From Alphaproteobacteria bacterium (GTDB lineage: Bacteria > Pseudomonadota > Alphaproteobacteria > Rhizobiales > Beijerinckiaceae): a stretch of DNA of 58,048 nt. The position numbers and the translations under genes are program-made. Shown here in pieces: positions 36,824 through 46,636 of the stretch. The notes below the pieces were generated by a model. The model did not search any database and was not told where the DNA came from. It saw nothing but the letters and a program-made list of their open reading frames with translations. The stretch's first letter is position 1. Each line of letters starts with the position of its first letter. The stretch spans positions 1 to 58,048 of the forward strand of contig VGDT01000018.1 of NCBI GenBank assembly GCA_016869595.1, read 5' to 3'.

Positions 36824-37282
36824 TTGAAAATCGGCTCGCGCAACTCTTCCTTGACCCGCGTCGCGCGCGAGGTGGCGATCGCCGCCGGCGCCCTCCTCAC
36901 TGCAAGCGCGTCGCTGGCGCAGGTCAAGCCCGCGGCGCCGATTCCGCCGACGCGATCGGCTCCCGCGCCGCAAAGGCAAGGAACGCCCGCGCCTCAGCAG
37001 GAGGTGCGGCAGCCAGCGCGTCAGCCAAGTTCCCAGGACGCTGTTCCGGCGACGCCAACTGCAAAGCCTGCTCCGCAGCCGGCTCAGCCGCCGGGAGTCA
37101 GCACGCTCCCGCCACCGCAAGCGCCGCCCCCGGTCGATACGAGTCAGCCGCCGCCTTCTCTGCCTCGCGCGCCGCGCGCCAAAATGCGCGCCTGCGCCGA
37201 GGAATGGGACAGGATGAAGCGCGAGTCAAAAGAAGGCTTGCCGATGTGGCGCGATTTCGCGACGGAGTGCTTGACGCGCTAA
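36824..37282 (+). CDS. Proline-rich secreted protein with C-terminal Cys pair
   Basis: Family not named. Product of 152 residues from the TTG at 36824, which has a clear GAGGAAAA ribosome binding site; an earlier TTG at 36800 is weaker. A signal peptide (A-I-A-A-G-A-L-L-T-A-S-A-S-L-A) is followed by about 85 residues of Pro/Gln/Ala repeats. The conserved-looking tail M-R-A-C-A-E-E-W-D-R-M-K-R...M-W-R-D-F-A-T-E-C-L-T-R holds the only two cysteines. This C-x-x-E-W...W-x-x-F-x-x-x-C tail recurs in Rhizobiales secreted proteins. A periplasm-spanning linker role is a guess. Confidence 0.65.
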   Translation: MKIGSRNSSLTRVAREVAIAAGALLTASASLAQVKPAAPIPPTRSAPAPQRQGTPAPQQEVRQPARQPSSQDAVPATPTAKPAPQPAQPPGVSTLPPPQAPPPVDTSQPPPSLPRAPRAKMRACAEEWDRMKRESKEGLPMWRDFATECLTR

Positions 37283-37339
37283 TCGGCTGAAGCGAGCAAA
37301 GCGACGGCCGCGCCCAAAACGCAATGAGCTGAAAATACT

Positions 37340-37384
37340 ATCGCCCGGGACGCATCTTACGTAGACGCGTGGCCCCCGGGCGAT
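37340..37384 (-). terminator. Stem-loop downstream of the histone-like gene
   Basis: A perfect ten-bp stem atcgcccggg / cccgggcgat with an inner acgc/gcgt pairing. On the minus strand it is followed by the weak T-rich stretch AGTATTTTC, so it could end the histone-like transcript. It also lies between two convergent genes. Confidence 0.5.
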
Positions 37385-37447
37385 GAGTGCGTGAAGCGGC
37401 TTGCGATGACGCGAAACGATCAATCGCGCAGGTGCAGGCGCTTCGAC

Positions 37448-37750
37448 TTACATGCTTTCCGATGGAGCCGCCGGCGTTGGCGCCTTCATCTTTCGTGGGG
37501 CACGCTTCTTTGCCGCGCCCTTACGCGCGCCTTTCTTAGCGCCGGCTTTCCTCGCGCCGCCGCGCTTTTTGGTCGCCGCCTTACGGACGCCCTTGCGGGC
37601 CGTCTTCTTCGCAGCGGACTTTCGCGTAGCCTTGCGGGCGCCCTTCTTGGCCGCCGACTTCTTCGTCGCAGCCTTCCTCGCGGTTTTACGCGCACCCTTC
37701 TTCGCCGCAGCCTTCTTGGCCGGCTTACGCTTCATTGTAGCTCTCGCCAT
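37448..37750 (-). CDS. Histone H1-like (AlgP/Hc1-type) Lys/Ala-rich DNA-binding protein
   Basis: Product of 100 residues from the ATG at 37750, preceded by AGGGGA. It is a tandem array of K-K-G-A-R-K, A-A-K-K and A-T-K-K units with no acidic residues until the last four. It ends R-K-M-K-A-P-T-P-A-A-P-S-E-S-M. This composition matches bacterial H1-like proteins (eukaryotic H1 C-terminal tail type) that bind DNA non-specifically and compact it. Expression and repeat number often vary between strains. There is no operon partner; large ORFs on the opposite strand are reading shadows of the repeat. Confidence 0.85.
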   Translation of the reverse strand: MARATMKRKPAKKAAAKKGARKTARKAATKKSAAKKGARKATRKSAAKKTARKGVRKAATKKRGGARKAGAKKGARKGAAKKRAPRKMKAPTPAAPSESM

Positions 37751-38410
37751 AATAAGTCCCCTTATCCGAATTGCCGGAGCAAATGTTCGACCGACAACAC
37801 GCACAAATAGCGTAACGCGGTTAATCACTCGTTCAAGTGCTGCGCGCGCAGAAGTGATCAACGCAACGCATGGCAAGCCATGTTGAGCGCCGTCGCGAGA
37901 CAAGCAAAACGACCATGAAGCTGCTTTGTGAACGCTTCAACGAGACTATCTCAAGAGGTTTGCGCGCGCGCTTTTACTGGCGCCGATCTGTGATCGAAAT
38001 TGGTTGACGATGTCCGCTTCAAAGTCGTTTTCGGACGTGCAGGCGCAGGCGCCGACGGAGGCGCGAATGAGGTTCAATTACTTGATTTGCTTTTGTATCC
38101 TCGAACAGTTGCATTGCGTTTGCGCCCTGCGCGATGGATCGTCCGAGTCATATCGTGACACGATAGAATTTTGCGGAATGGGCTTGCGGCAGATACGCAA
38201 ATTGGCGCTGGCAGAGCGGCTGAAGGCGTCGCGCACTGCATGAGGCCGCGTGCGCGAACAGGAGCGTAACGAGGGCGCGCAGGAGGAGAAAAAAAAATTG
38301 TGGTCAGCGCCGCTGAATCGAAAAAAATCGACGCGCGACGCCTCCATTTGGAGAGGAATCGCGCAACGCGCGTCGCAAACTGATTCGTTTTCGTGCCGAA
38401 AAGCGCGGCG
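37751..38410. other. Long gene-poor gap between the histone-like gene and gatB
   Basis: About 660 bp between a gene reading left and the 3' end of gatB. Two short frames (plus 38004-38243 and minus 38078-38347) have no recognisable product or convincing ribosome binding site and are not called. The stretch holds the perfect palindrome tatcgtgacacgata at 38151-38165. No terminator with a T run was found after gatB. Confidence 0.5.
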
Positions 38411-39880
38411 TCAGACGCCCAATTTGTGCTTGAGCAGCTCGTTTACCGCCTGCGGATTCGCCTTTCCGCCGGTCTGCTTCATCACCTGTCCGACGAACCA
38501 GCCGAGCATGGTCGGCTTCGCCTTCGCCTGTTCCACCTTGTCGGGATTGGCGGCGATGACGGCGTCGACGGCGGCTTCGATGGCGCCCGTATCGGTCACC
38601 TGCTTCATGCCGCGCGCTTCGACAATCTCCTTCGGGTCGCCGCCTTCAGTCCAGACGATCTCGAAAAGATCCTTGGCGATCTTGCCCGAAATGACGCTCT
38701 GCGAAATGAGATCGATGATCGCGCCCAAGGCCTTCGAAGACACGGGCGAGCTCGCAACGTCGAGTCCTTCTTTATTCAGGCGGCCGAACAACTCGTTGAT
38801 CACCCAATTCGCCGCAAGCTTGGCGTCGCGGCCCTTCGCTGTCTCCTCGAAATAATCGGCCGCGGCCCGCTCCATCACGAGCACGCCGGCGTCGTAGGCC
38901 GGCAGTCCGTACTGCTCGATGAAGCGCGCGCGTTTGTCGTCCGGCAATTCTGGCAACTGCGCCTTCAGCGAATCCACATAGGCCTGGTCGAATTCGAGCG
39001 GCAACAGGTCAGGATCGGGGAAGTAGCGATAATCATGCGCCTCCTCCTTGGAGCGCATCGACCGTGTCTCTCCCTTGCCGGGATCGAAGAGTCGGGTCTC
39101 CTGCTCGATCGAGCCGCCATCTTCCAGGATGCCGATCTGACGTCGAGCCTCGACATCGATCGCCTGGCCGATGAAGCGAATGGAGTTCACGTTCTTGATT
39201 TCGCAACGCGTGCCGAGGGGCTCGCCGGGCCGGCGCACCGAAACGTTAACGTCGGCGCGCAGCGAGCCCTGCTCCATGTTGCCGTCACAGGAGCCGATGT
39301 AACGCAAGATCGTCCGCAGCTTTGAAACATAGGCGCGCGCCTCCTCGGCGGAACGCATGTCAGGCTTCGAGACGATTTCCATCAGCGCGACGCCGCTGCG
39401 ATTGAGATCGACGTGGCTCTCAGTCGCCGAAAGATCATGCAGCGATTTGCCCGCGTCCTGCTCGAGATGCAGACGCTCGATGCCGACCATGATGCGCTCG
39501 GTTGGCGACACATCGACGATGACCTCGCCCTCGCCGACGATCGGGTGCTTGTACTGGGAGATCTGATAACCCTGCGGCAGGTCCGGATAGAAATAATTCT
39601 TACGATCAAAGACCGAACGCAGGTTGATCTTGGCCTCAAGGCCAAGACCCGTGCGGATGGCCTGTTTGACGCATTCCTCATTGATCACCGGCAGCATGCC
39701 CGGCATAGCCGCGTCGACGAGCGAGACGTGATCGTTGGGAGCGCCGCCATACTCGGCCGAAGCGCCGGAGAAGAGCTTGGCGTTGCTCGTCACCTGGGCG
39801 TGAATCTCCATCCCGATTACAACTTCCCAGTCGCCGGTCGCGCCCTTGATGAGCTTGGTGGGAGCCGCCTGTGTCGCCAT
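38411..39880 (-). CDS. gatB: Aspartyl/glutamyl-tRNA amidotransferase subunit B
   Basis: GatB is the kinase/tRNA-binding subunit of GatCAB, which converts Glu-tRNA(Gln) and Asp-tRNA(Asn) to the amidated forms. Product of 489 residues from the ATG at 39880, which has GAGG seven bases upstream. Signatures are [12 protein letters not shown] near residue 18, [17 protein letters not shown] near residue 90, [14 protein letters not shown] near residue 165, and [12 protein letters not shown]. The YqeY-like tail ([22 protein letters not shown]) closes the protein. The partner genes gatA and gatC lie 0.8-2.6 kb away on the same strand. Confidence 0.96.
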   Translation of the reverse strand: MATQAAPTKLIKGATGDWEVVIGMEIHAQVTSNAKLFSGASAEYGGAPNDHVSLVDAAMPGMLPVINEECVKQAIRTGLGLEAKINLRSVFDRKNYFYPDLPQGYQISQYKHPIVGEGEVIVDVSPTERIMVGIERLHLEQDAGKSLHDLSATESHVDLNRSGVALMEIVSKPDMRSAEEARAYVSKLRTILRYIGSCDGNMEQGSLRADVNVSVRRPGEPLGTRCEIKNVNSIRFIGQAIDVEARRQIGILEDGGSIEQETRLFDPGKGETRSMRSKEEAHDYRYFPDPDLLPLEFDQAYVDSLKAQLPELPDDKRARFIEQYGLPAYDAGVLVMERAAADYFEETAKGRDAKLAANWVINELFGRLNKEGLDVASSPVSSKALGAIIDLISQSVISGKIAKDLFEIVWTEGGDPKEIVEARGMKQVTDTGAIEAAVDAVIAANPDKVEQAKAKPTMLGWFVGQVMKQTGGKANPQAVNELLKHKLGV

Positions 39881-39968
39881 ATCTGCCTCGCTAAACTTGC
39901 ATCTTCCATATAAACCACCCCTTGCGGGAGCGGAACGGCTAGCGCGAAGCAGAGGAGACGCGGGCGTG

Positions 39969-40301
39969 ATGGCCACGAACCGGAATTCAGAAGACCGCCG
40001 CGGAAAGAACATTATCTCGCGCATGCACGGGGCGCCCCGCTACGTGAGCATTCCAGTCGGCGTCGGCTTAATCCTTGGGGGAACCATTCTCGCGCCGCTT
40101 CCGGTTTTCGGGTTCTGGATGTTTCCTGTCGGTCTCGCGATCCTCGCCCCGCACTCGCCCGGCGCTCAAAGGCTGTCGCGGCGTTTCCACTGGTGGTCGC
40201 TGAAGTGCCTGCGCTGGTCAATCCGCAACGGTTTCGTCCGCATCAAAACGAAATCGCGCAGCGACGATCAGGAAGACGCGTCGCCGTCCGAAGATGTTTG
40301 A
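39969..40301 (+). CDS. Small membrane protein (hypothetical)
   Basis: Product of about 110 residues from the ATG at 39969 (GTG at 39966 is possible), after GAGGAG. A basic N-terminus is followed by two hydrophobic segments close together ([17 protein letters not shown] and [16 protein letters not shown]), with a P-L-P turn that would make a hairpin. The C-terminus is basic, then acidic. Similar small inner-membrane proteins are common in Rhizobiales, but no function is known. Its last 34 bp overlap the end of the convergent chorismate mutase gene. Confidence 0.7.
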   Translation: MATNRNSEDRRGKNIISRMHGAPRYVSIPVGVGLILGGTILAPLPVFGFWMFPVGLAILAPHSPGAQRLSRRFHWWSLKCLRWSIRNGFVRIKTKSRSDDQEDASPSEDV

Positions 40302-40651
40302 GAAGCGCCTCTAGGCGCGCGGTCGCCCATCAGCCGCTCTTCGTACTCAATTGACCAGTCGATCAGCGCGCGCCAGAGATTCATCGCCACCTCGACCGAG
40401 AGCCCTTCACGGCGCGCCACGCCGAGCACATGCGCCAATACTTCGTCGACGCGTTCGGGCACGTTAGCCGGAATCCCTAGCGCTGGTTTGACCCTTGCGG
40501 CCCGCTCGATTTGCCTTTGGCGCTTAGCGAGCAGCTCAACCAGCTTTTCATCCAACTCGTCAATTAAGCGGCGAACATCGGACATCTCGTCCTGCAGCGC
40601 CTGCTCAGCGCGTTCCGCAATGTCCTTCTCAGCGCCTGGCGTCCTCATCAT
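40268..40651 (-). CDS. Chorismate mutase (AroQ type)
   Basis: Small all-helical enzyme of about 127 residues that rearranges chorismate to prephenate for Phe/Tyr synthesis. The AroQ pattern is V-R-R-L-I-D-E-L-D-E-K-L-V-E-L-L-A-K-R near residue 25, A-A-R-V-K near residue 50, and W-R-A-L-I-D-W-S-I-E-Y-E-E near residue 95. The ATG at 40651 overlaps the gatA stop (TGATG), and a second ATG lies at 40648. Translation is probably coupled to gatA. Confidence 0.88.
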   Translation of the reverse strand: MMRTPGAEKDIAERAEQALQDEMSDVRRLIDELDEKLVELLAKRQRQIERAARVKPALGIPANVPERVDEVLAHVLGVARREGLSVEVAMNLWRALIDWSIEYEERLMGDRAPRGASQTSSDGDASS

Positions 40652-42141
40652 CAGCCCTCGCGCCACCATGGCTGCGGAAATTCGATCTTTGGCGCCGCCG
40701 CTTCGATCGCCGCGGCGAGAGAGAAAAGCGTCTCTTCATCGAATGGCTTGCCGATGAGCTGCAAGCTCAGAGGCAAGCCGTTTGCCGCAAGGCCCCCCGG
40801 AACGGCGACGCCAGGAAGACCGGCCATGTTCACCGTAACGGTGAATACGTCGTTGAGATACATCTCGACAGGATCGGCGGCGCCTTTCTCTCCTTGCGCA
40901 AAGGCGGTCGAAGGCGTCGCCGGCGTCAAAACGGCGTCGACGCCTGACGCGAAAGCTTCGTCGAAGTCGCGCTTGATCAGACTGCGGACTTTCTGCGCGC
41001 GCACATAATAAGCGTCGTAGTAGCCGGCGGAGAGCACATAAGTGCCGATCATGATGCGTCGCCGCACTTCCGGACCGAAGCCCGCCGCGCGCGTCTTCTC
41101 GTACATGTCGATGACGTCGCGGCCTTGCTCGCGACGGCCGTAACGCACGCCATCATAGCGCGCGAGATTGGACGACGCTTCAGCCGGCGCAATGATGTAA
41201 TATGTGGGCAAGGCGTAGCGCGTATGCGGCAAGGAAATTTCGACGATCTCCGCGCCCGCGTCCTTCAGCCAAGCGGCGGCCCGATCCCACAAAGCGGCGA
41301 TCTCGGCCGACATTCCGTCGATGCGATATTCCTTCGGCACGCCAATGCGGCGCCCTTTCACCGAGGCGCCGACGGCGGCTTCATAATCCGGCACCGGCGC
41401 ATCGACGCTGGTCGTGTCTTTTGGATCGTGGCCGGCCATCGACTTTAGCATGATCGCGGCGTCGCGCACCGTGCGCGTTATCGGGCCAGCTTGATCGAGC
41501 GACGAGGCGAAGGCGACAATGCCCCACCGCGAGCAGCGGCCATAAGTCGGCTTGACGCCGACAGCGCCAGTGAAGGCTGCAGGCTGACGGATCGAGCCGC
41601 CTGTATCGGTCGCAGTGGCGCCGAGGCAAAGATGCGCCGCCACCGCCGCCGAAGAACCGCCGGAGGAGCCGCCCGGCACGATCTTGGCGTCGGGATCGCC
41701 GGCGCGGCGCCACGGCGAAACGACGGGTCCGAAGGCGCTCGTCTCATTCGACGAGCCCATGGCGAATTCATCGAGATTGAGCTTGCCGAGCGTGACCGCG
41801 CCGTCGCGCAGCAGATTGGCGGAGACGGTCGATTCATATGTCGGCGTGAAGTCGTCGAGAATTCGGCTCGCCGCCGTCGTGCGGACTCCCTTTGTACAGT
41901 AGAGATCCTTTATGCCGAGCGGCAGGCCCTCGAGCAGACGCCCTTCCCCGCGCGCGATGCGCGCGTCGCTCTCCCGCGCCTGCGCCAGCGCGAGTTCCGG
42001 CGTCTCCGTGATGAAACAGTTGAGCGCGCGCGACTTCTCGATCGCGCCAATATGCGCCTGGGTCAGCTCAACCGCGGAGAGCTTTTTCAATTTGAGAGCG
42101 TCGCGCGCCTCGGCCAACGAAAGATGCGTGGGATCGGACAT
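40651..42141 (-). CDS. gatA: Aspartyl/glutamyl-tRNA amidotransferase subunit A
   Basis: Amidase-signature subunit that releases ammonia from glutamine for GatB. Product of 496 residues from the ATG at 42141, which has AGGGAC upstream; an earlier ATG at 42171 adds ten atypical residues. The catalytic Ser-cisSer-Lys region is visible: [10 protein letters not shown] near residue 78 (Lys), and the [13 protein letters not shown] segment near residue 158, with [11 protein letters not shown] near residue 181. It follows gatC by 51 bp and overlaps the chorismate mutase start. Confidence 0.96.
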   Translation of the reverse strand: MSDPTHLSLAEARDALKLKKLSAVELTQAHIGAIEKSRALNCFITETPELALAQARESDARIARGEGRLLEGLPLGIKDLYCTKGVRTTAASRILDDFTPTYESTVSANLLRDGAVTLGKLNLDEFAMGSSNETSAFGPVVSPWRRAGDPDAKIVPGGSSGGSSAAVAAHLCLGATATDTGGSIRQPAAFTGAVGVKPTYGRCSRWGIVAFASSLDQAGPITRTVRDAAIMLKSMAGHDPKDTTSVDAPVPDYEAAVGASVKGRRIGVPKEYRIDGMSAEIAALWDRAAAWLKDAGAEIVEISLPHTRYALPTYYIIAPAEASSNLARYDGVRYGRREQGRDVIDMYEKTRAAGFGPEVRRRIMIGTYVLSAGYYDAYYVRAQKVRSLIKRDFDEAFASGVDAVLTPATPSTAFAQGEKGAADPVEMYLNDVFTVTVNMAGLPGVAVPGGLAANGLPLSLQLIGKPFDEETLFSLAAAIEAAAPKIEFPQPWWREG

Positions 42142-42192
42142 TTGTCCCTTTATATCTGAGCTGCCGCACACGCGGCGGCTGCGCGGGAAGCG

Positions 42193-42480
42193 CTATTCGA
42201 CGACCTTGGGCACGACGAAATAATGGTCTTCGCGTATGGGCGCGTTGGCGAGAATTTCGTCGGCAATGCCGCCGTCCGTCACGACGTCGACGCGCTTCTT
42301 CATTTGCATCGGCAAAGCGGAGGTCAAAGGCTCGACCCCATCGACGTCGACCTCGCTCAGCGTCTCGACGAAAGCGAGAATGGCGTTGAGTTCGCCGCGC
42401 AGGCGCTCAACCTCGCTGTCTTCGATGGCGATGCGCGAGAGATGGGCGATCCGCCGGACGGTCGCGGAATCAACGGACAT
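42193..42480 (-). CDS. gatC: Aspartyl/glutamyl-tRNA amidotransferase subunit C
   Basis: GatC stabilises the GatA-GatB complex. Product of 95 residues starting [18 protein letters not shown], with [21 protein letters not shown] and the terminal [12 protein letters not shown] typical of the family. It is first in the gatC-gatA-chorismate mutase transcript. It is divergent from ruvX across a 144 bp gap. Confidence 0.96.
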   Translation of the reverse strand: MSVDSATVRRIAHLSRIAIEDSEVERLRGELNAILAFVETLSEVDVDGVEPLTSALPMQMKKRVDVVTDGGIADEILANAPIREDHYFVVPKVVE

Positions 42481-42624
42481 CTAGGGCTCCGCAAGAATGA
42501 TCTCGACGGGCGCTATAGCGCCTGGCCTTTCGCGGCGCAATGACGGGGGCTTGTCGCGGCAGAAAAACAAGAAGTTCTGAACCGCTGGTTTGAGGAACGC
42601 CGGCGGCATGGTAGCGGAGGCGGG

Positions 42625-43095
42625 GTGACCATGCCCGCGACGAAGCTTGAAGAATTGGCGGCGCTTCTGCCGCCGAAAGGCCGCCTGATGGGAGTGGATC
42701 TTGGGACCAAGACCATCGGATTGGCGCTTTCCGACGTTGAAAGACGACTGGCGTCGCCGCTCGACACGATCGCGCGGACGAAGTTTTCCCAGGACGCCGT
42801 TGGCTTGCTAAAGCGCGCAGCTGATTTCGAGGTTTGTGCGCTTATCGTGGGACTTCCGCTCAATATGGACGGCACGGAGGGCCCACGCGCACAGGCCACA
42901 CGCGCCTTCATGCGCAACCTAACGAAACTCACGCCGCTCCCCTTCGCCTATTGGGATGAGCGGCTGTCGACCGCGGCGGTGACCCGCGAATTGATTGCGC
43001 AGGACGCCTCGCGGACAAAGCGGGCTGAAGTCGTCGATCGTATGGCCGCCGCATATATCCTGCAGGGTGCGCTCGACCGTCTTAAACGATTGTAG
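42625..43095 (+). CDS. ruvX: Holliday junction resolvase-like / pre-16S rRNA nuclease (RuvX, YqgF)
   Basis: RNase H-fold nuclease of about 156 residues, needed for 16S rRNA 5' end maturation in bacteria and once proposed as a Holliday junction resolvase. Motifs are L-M-G-V-D-L-G-T-K-T-I-G-L-A near residue 21 (with the catalytic Asp), L-I-V-G-L-P-L-N-M-D-G near residue 76, and Y-W-D-E-R-L-S-T near residue 110. The GTG at 42625 has GGAGG five bases upstream; the ATG at 42631 is an alternative. Confidence 0.93.
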   Translation: MTMPATKLEELAALLPPKGRLMGVDLGTKTIGLALSDVERRLASPLDTIARTKFSQDAVGLLKRAADFEVCALIVGLPLNMDGTEGPRAQATRAFMRNLTKLTPLPFAYWDERLSTAAVTRELIAQDASRTKRAEVVDRMAAAYILQGALDRLKRL

Positions 43096-43226
43096 CGCTA
43101 TTCCAGCGATACAACTTTTGATAGAATTTTGTTCTTGACTCCCAATAGACCTGATGGGAAAAAATGCAGGAAACTCTTACGCTTAAGTAATTCCTAACGC
43201 CTCGTGGTCCGTGGAGACTGAAAGCG

Positions 43227-43472
43227 ATGCGCCGGCCGGACGCCTCTCCGAAAAAATCAAACGAGCCACGTGAAACGGATTCGGAAAGCGCTAAAGCCAA
43301 AGAGGAGGCGGCGTCGATCGCTGCATATATCGCTGATATGGCGGACGAAATGGCGAAACTCGCCGATCGCTGCGACATGCCCATGCTTTGCTATTTCTTG
43401 AATTTGGCGCGCGCCGAGGCGGATATGCGGGCGCGCGAGCTTGGCGGCTATTCGATCGACCGCTCGGCTTAA
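43227..43472 (+). CDS. Conserved small helical protein, unknown function
   Basis: Product of 81 residues. The N-terminal third is charged and probably disordered. The rest is helical: A-A-S-I-A-A-Y-I-A-D-M-A-D-E-M-A-K-L-A, then C-D-M-P-M-L-C-Y-F-L-N-L-A-R-A-E-A-D-M-R-A-R-E. The last part looks like a motif I have seen in short hypothetical proteins of Rhizobiales, but no role is known. It starts 130 bp after ruvX and ends two bases before the dprA stop region. Confidence 0.7.
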   Translation: MRRPDASPKKSNEPRETDSESAKAKEEAASIAAYIADMADEMAKLADRCDMPMLCYFLNLARAEADMRARELGGYSIDRSA

Positions 43473-43473
43473 A

Positions 43474-44739
43474 TTACAACTTATAATTGTAAACGAGGGA
43501 AACGCCGTTGGCGCCGTGGCGCTGCAAGCGACCCTCGATGTCGAGTTCTACGAGCACCCCCTGCACCTCCCGCGCCGTCAGACCAGCGACGCGGATGAGA
43601 TCATCGATCGCAATCGGCGACGGCCCCAGCAAGGAAACGATGATCTCATGCGCGTCAGGGCGCGCCGAGCTGTCGTCCTGCGCGTTCGCTTGATGGTCGG
43701 GCAAGCTGGCCGCTGGAGGCGGCGCAGAGAAGCGCACTTGATCTGCTCTTTCCTCGAAGGCCGATCCATCGACGGCGCCGAAAAGATCCAGCTCGTCGAT
43801 CAGGCTTTCTTGTCCTTCAAGGGCGTCGTCATCAAAAAGATTCTTGCGCGGCGGCGCGCCGGCGTTCTCGGCAAGAACTGAAATGACGTCTTCCGGCCGG
43901 GCGCACAAAGTCGCGCCTTGGCGGATAAGATCATTGACGCCTTCGGCGCGGGGATCGAGAGGCGAACCTGGAACGGCGAAAACTTCCCGCCCCTGTTCAT
44001 TGGCGAAACGCGCTGTGATCAAAGACCCGGAACGCCGCGCCGCCTCGACGACGATCGTGGCGCGGCTGAGCCCGGAAATGATCCGATTTCGGCGTGGAAA
44101 ATCACGGCCGCGCGGCTCCCATTCGATCGGCATTTCAGAGACGATCAGTCCCCGCTCGGCGATCTCTTCAACGAGCCGCTCATGTTCAGAAGGATACGGG
44201 CGCGCGTGACCGCCGGCGAGCACGGCGATCGTTCCAGTTTCGAGCGTGGCGCGATGCGCGACGGCGTCAATGCCGCGCGCGAGTCCCGAGACAATGACAT
44301 AATTCTCCAGCGCAAGGCTGCGCGCGAGGCGTTCGGCGAAGGCGAGCCCCGCGGCCGAAGCATTTCGAGAGCCGACAATGGCGACCCCGTCGCGCTGCGC
44401 GGTCCAGGAGGGGCCGCGCAGCGCGATCAGCGGCGGCGCATCGGCAATTTCTCGCAGCAGCCGCGGATAGTCGGGATCGCCGGTGGTGGCGAAGCGCACG
44501 CCAAGCGCGCGCGCCGACTCGATCTCGCGCAACGCTTCCTCGCGCGTAGCGATACGGATTGTCCGTCCGCGCAGGGACTTCGCAGCAAGGGACGGCAGAG
44601 CGTCAAGCGCTGCGCTTGCGCCGCCAAAGCGGTTGATGAGCTGTCTGAATGTGCGCGGGCCGATATTCTCGCTGCGAATGAGTCTCAGCCAGTCGACAAG
44701 CTGCTCGTCGCTCAACCGCCCCGGCGAAGCCTCGCTCAC
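43474..44739 (-). CDS. dprA: DNA-processing protein DprA
   Basis: DprA loads RecA onto single-stranded DNA during natural transformation. Product of 421 residues from the GTG at 44739, which overlaps the plsY stop (GTGA). It has an N-terminal SAM-like helical domain (L-V-D-W-L-R-L-I-R...[14 protein letters not shown]). The Rossmann domain shows [13 protein letters not shown] near residue 125, [13 protein letters not shown] near residue 158, and [12 protein letters not shown] near residue 212. A C-terminal winged helix follows ([12 protein letters not shown]). An acidic, low-complexity linker separates the domains. Confidence 0.94.
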   Translation of the reverse strand: MSEASPGRLSDEQLVDWLRLIRSENIGPRTFRQLINRFGGASAALDALPSLAAKSLRGRTIRIATREEALREIESARALGVRFATTGDPDYPRLLREIADAPPLIALRGPSWTAQRDGVAIVGSRNASAAGLAFAERLARSLALENYVIVSGLARGIDAVAHRATLETGTIAVLAGGHARPYPSEHERLVEEIAERGLIVSEMPIEWEPRGRDFPRRNRIISGLSRATIVVEAARRSGSLITARFANEQGREVFAVPGSPLDPRAEGVNDLIRQGATLCARPEDVISVLAENAGAPPRKNLFDDDALEGQESLIDELDLFGAVDGSAFEERADQVRFSAPPPAASLPDHQANAQDDSSARPDAHEIIVSLLGPSPIAIDDLIRVAGLTAREVQGVLVELDIEGRLQRHGANGVSLVYNYKL

Positions 44740-45329
44740 GCCTTTTGCCCTATGCGCGTCTCGGTGCCGGCGCGCAGACGCGCAATGTTCTCGCGATGCC
44801 TGTAGAAGAGGATCGCGGCCATGATCGCGACGACAAAGCCTTCGCCGCTGCGGCCGAGCATGAATAAAGCGATCGGCGCCGCAGCGCTCGCGGTCAGCGC
44901 GCCGAGCGACGAGTAGCGCCATAGCGCGGCAGCCGACAGCCAGACGAAACAGAAAATCAGCGCAGTCGGCCAGTTGAGGCCAAACAGCACGCCAAGGAAG
45001 GTCGCAACGCCCTTTCCGCCCTTAAACTGCAGCCAGACCGGCGCAACATGGCCGATGAAGGCAGCGAAGCCGGCGATCATGCCGCCTTCGGGCGAGAGCG
45101 ACGCGCCGATCAGCGCTGCCGCCGTTCCCTTCAGGCCGTCAAGCAGCAGCGTCGCCGCCGCCAGGTCCTTCCGGCCGGTGCGCAACACATTGGTCGCGCC
45201 AATATTGCCGGAACCGATCGAACGAAGGTCCCCGGCGCCCGCGAGGCGCGTCAGCAGCAGACCGAAAGGAATGGAGCCCAGCAGATAACCGATCGCAAGG
45301 GCAATTGAGTCGTAAATGATGGAGTTCAT
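44736..45329 (-). CDS. plsY: Glycerol-3-phosphate acyltransferase PlsY
   Basis: Inner-membrane enzyme that transfers an acyl group from acyl-phosphate to glycerol 3-phosphate, the first step of phospholipid synthesis. Product of 197 residues from the ATG at 45329. The three PlsY motifs are visible: [14 protein letters not shown] near residue 37, [18 protein letters not shown] near residue 96, and the late [11 protein letters not shown] near residue 180. Five or so hydrophobic helices are present. The ribosome binding site is weak. It is translationally coupled to dprA. Confidence 0.94.
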   Translation of the reverse strand: MNSIIYDSIALAIGYLLGSIPFGLLLTRLAGAGDLRSIGSGNIGATNVLRTGRKDLAAATLLLDGLKGTAAALIGASLSPEGGMIAGFAAFIGHVAPVWLQFKGGKGVATFLGVLFGLNWPTALIFCFVWLSAAALWRYSSLGALTASAAAPIALFMLGRSGEGFVVAIMAAILFYRHRENIARLRAGTETRIGQKA

Positions 45330-45550
45330 GGCGCTAAAAACGCGATACGTCTCGACGGCGAAGGGCGCGAGGATGCTAAAGGAGGCGCTATCGCGTCGCA
45401 ACAAGCGTTTCGGCCGGAACAGCGCTTATATGGGAGGCCTCCGCACTTGTCAGCGCCTATGACGAACATCGCTTCCTCGCGGGCTGGCGAAAGATGCGCT
45501 TCGCTTTTTCACCCGCGAGGCGCTAAGGAAGGCCAAAATTCAGGATCCGC

Positions 45551-46630
45551 ATGACCCAGCAACGAAGGTCGCGTCCACGAGCTTTCCGCCTTGAAGGCGA
45601 CCAGACGGTCACCTCCAAGGCGACGCCGCATGCCGAACAGGCGAAACGGCCCTCCGTCGAGGTGGTCGAAGCCGAATATGACGCCTTCGCCCGCGAGGCC
45701 GCAGAGCTCGCGGATGGGATGACCGGCGATGAAGCCGCCGTCGAAGCGGCGCAAGCGGACGGCATGCTGCGCCGTTATGTCTTCTCCTGGGGCGGCCTCT
45801 TCGTTTCGGCGGTCAGCGGCCTCGTCTCTCTGGCGCTCACTGTGTGGGTATGGAGTTTCGTCGAGGATCTCTTCCGGCGCTCCGCCATTCTTGGGACAGT
45901 GGGACTAAGCCTTGCGGGGCTCGCCGCCGTCGCGGCGATCATCTTCATCATGCGCGAGTTTCGCGCGATGGGTCGGCAGAACCGCATCGCCAAGTTGCAC
46001 GCCGCTTTGGCCGAGGCGCATGCGAGCGATGACGGGAAGGCCGCCCGCGCGCGCGTGAGCGAACTCTGCAAGCTCTACGACGAGCGCCCGGACACCAGCC
46101 GGGCGCGGGCGCTGCTTAAGGATTATCTGAAGCAGATCATCGACGGGCGAGATTTGATCACGCTTGCCGAGCGCAATCTCGTGGCGCCGCTCGATGAAGA
46201 GGCGCGACGCGAGATCGCCGGCGCGGCCAAACGCGTTTCCGTCGTCACGGCGATCAGCCCGCGCGCCCTCCTCGACGTTCTTTTCGTCGTCGGCCAGGCG
46301 ATCGTGCTGATGCGTAAAATTGCGGAGATTTATGGCGGCAGGCCGGGGCTGTTCGGCTTCTTCAAGCTTGCCCGCTCGGTCGGCGCGCATCTTGCCATTA
46401 CCGGCGGCATGGCGGTCGGGGATTCTTTGCTCCAGCAGGCGCTCGGCCATGGCATCGCCGCGCGCATTTCCGCTCGGCTCGGCGAAGGCGTATTGAATGG
46501 GCTTCTCACCGCGCGAGTCGGCCTTTCCGCAATGGCCGTTTGCCGTCCGACGCCGTTCATCGCCGAAAAGCAGCCGGGCGTCAGCGACGTCGCGCCTTTC
46601 CTTTTTCGCGGCGACAAGACCAAGAGCTGA
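45551..46630 (+). CDS. YcjF/TIGR01620 family membrane protein (DUF697)
   Basis: Inner-membrane protein of 359 residues of the YcjF group. After a charged N-terminus, two hydrophobic segments (about 80-103 and 112-136) are followed by the DUF697-like pattern: D-G-R-D-L-I-T-L-A-E-R-N-L-V-A-P-L-D-E-E-A-R-R near residue 200, then S-V-V-T-A-I-S-P-R-A-L-L-D-V-L-F-V, M-R-K-I-A-E-I-Y-G-G-R-P-G, and the C-terminal glycine-rich S-L-L-Q-Q-A-L-G-H-G-I-A-A. YcjF usually pairs with the GTPase-like YcjX, which is absent here. Function is unknown, possibly in envelope stress. Confidence 0.85.
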   Translation: MTQQRRSRPRAFRLEGDQTVTSKATPHAEQAKRPSVEVVEAEYDAFAREAAELADGMTGDEAAVEAAQADGMLRRYVFSWGGLFVSAVSGLVSLALTVWVWSFVEDLFRRSAILGTVGLSLAGLAAVAAIIFIMREFRAMGRQNRIAKLHAALAEAHASDDGKAARARVSELCKLYDERPDTSRARALLKDYLKQIIDGRDLITLAERNLVAPLDEEARREIAGAAKRVSVVTAISPRALLDVLFVVGQAIVLMRKIAEIYGGRPGLFGFFKLARSVGAHLAITGGMAVGDSLLQQALGHGIAARISARLGEGVLNGLLTARVGLSAMAVCRPTPFIAEKQPGVSDVAPFLFRGDKTKS

Positions 46631-46636
46631 TCATCG

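Noticed and set aside
37391-37886. Plus-strand ORFs opposite the histone-like gene
   Set aside because: Low-complexity shadows of the Lys/Ala repeats.
38004-38347. Two short ORFs in the gap before gatB
   Set aside because: Poor starts, Cys/Arg-rich unlikely sequences and no similarity that I recognise.
38393-39325. Plus-strand ORF opposite gatB
   Set aside because: Antisense shadow of a conserved gene; no independent evidence.
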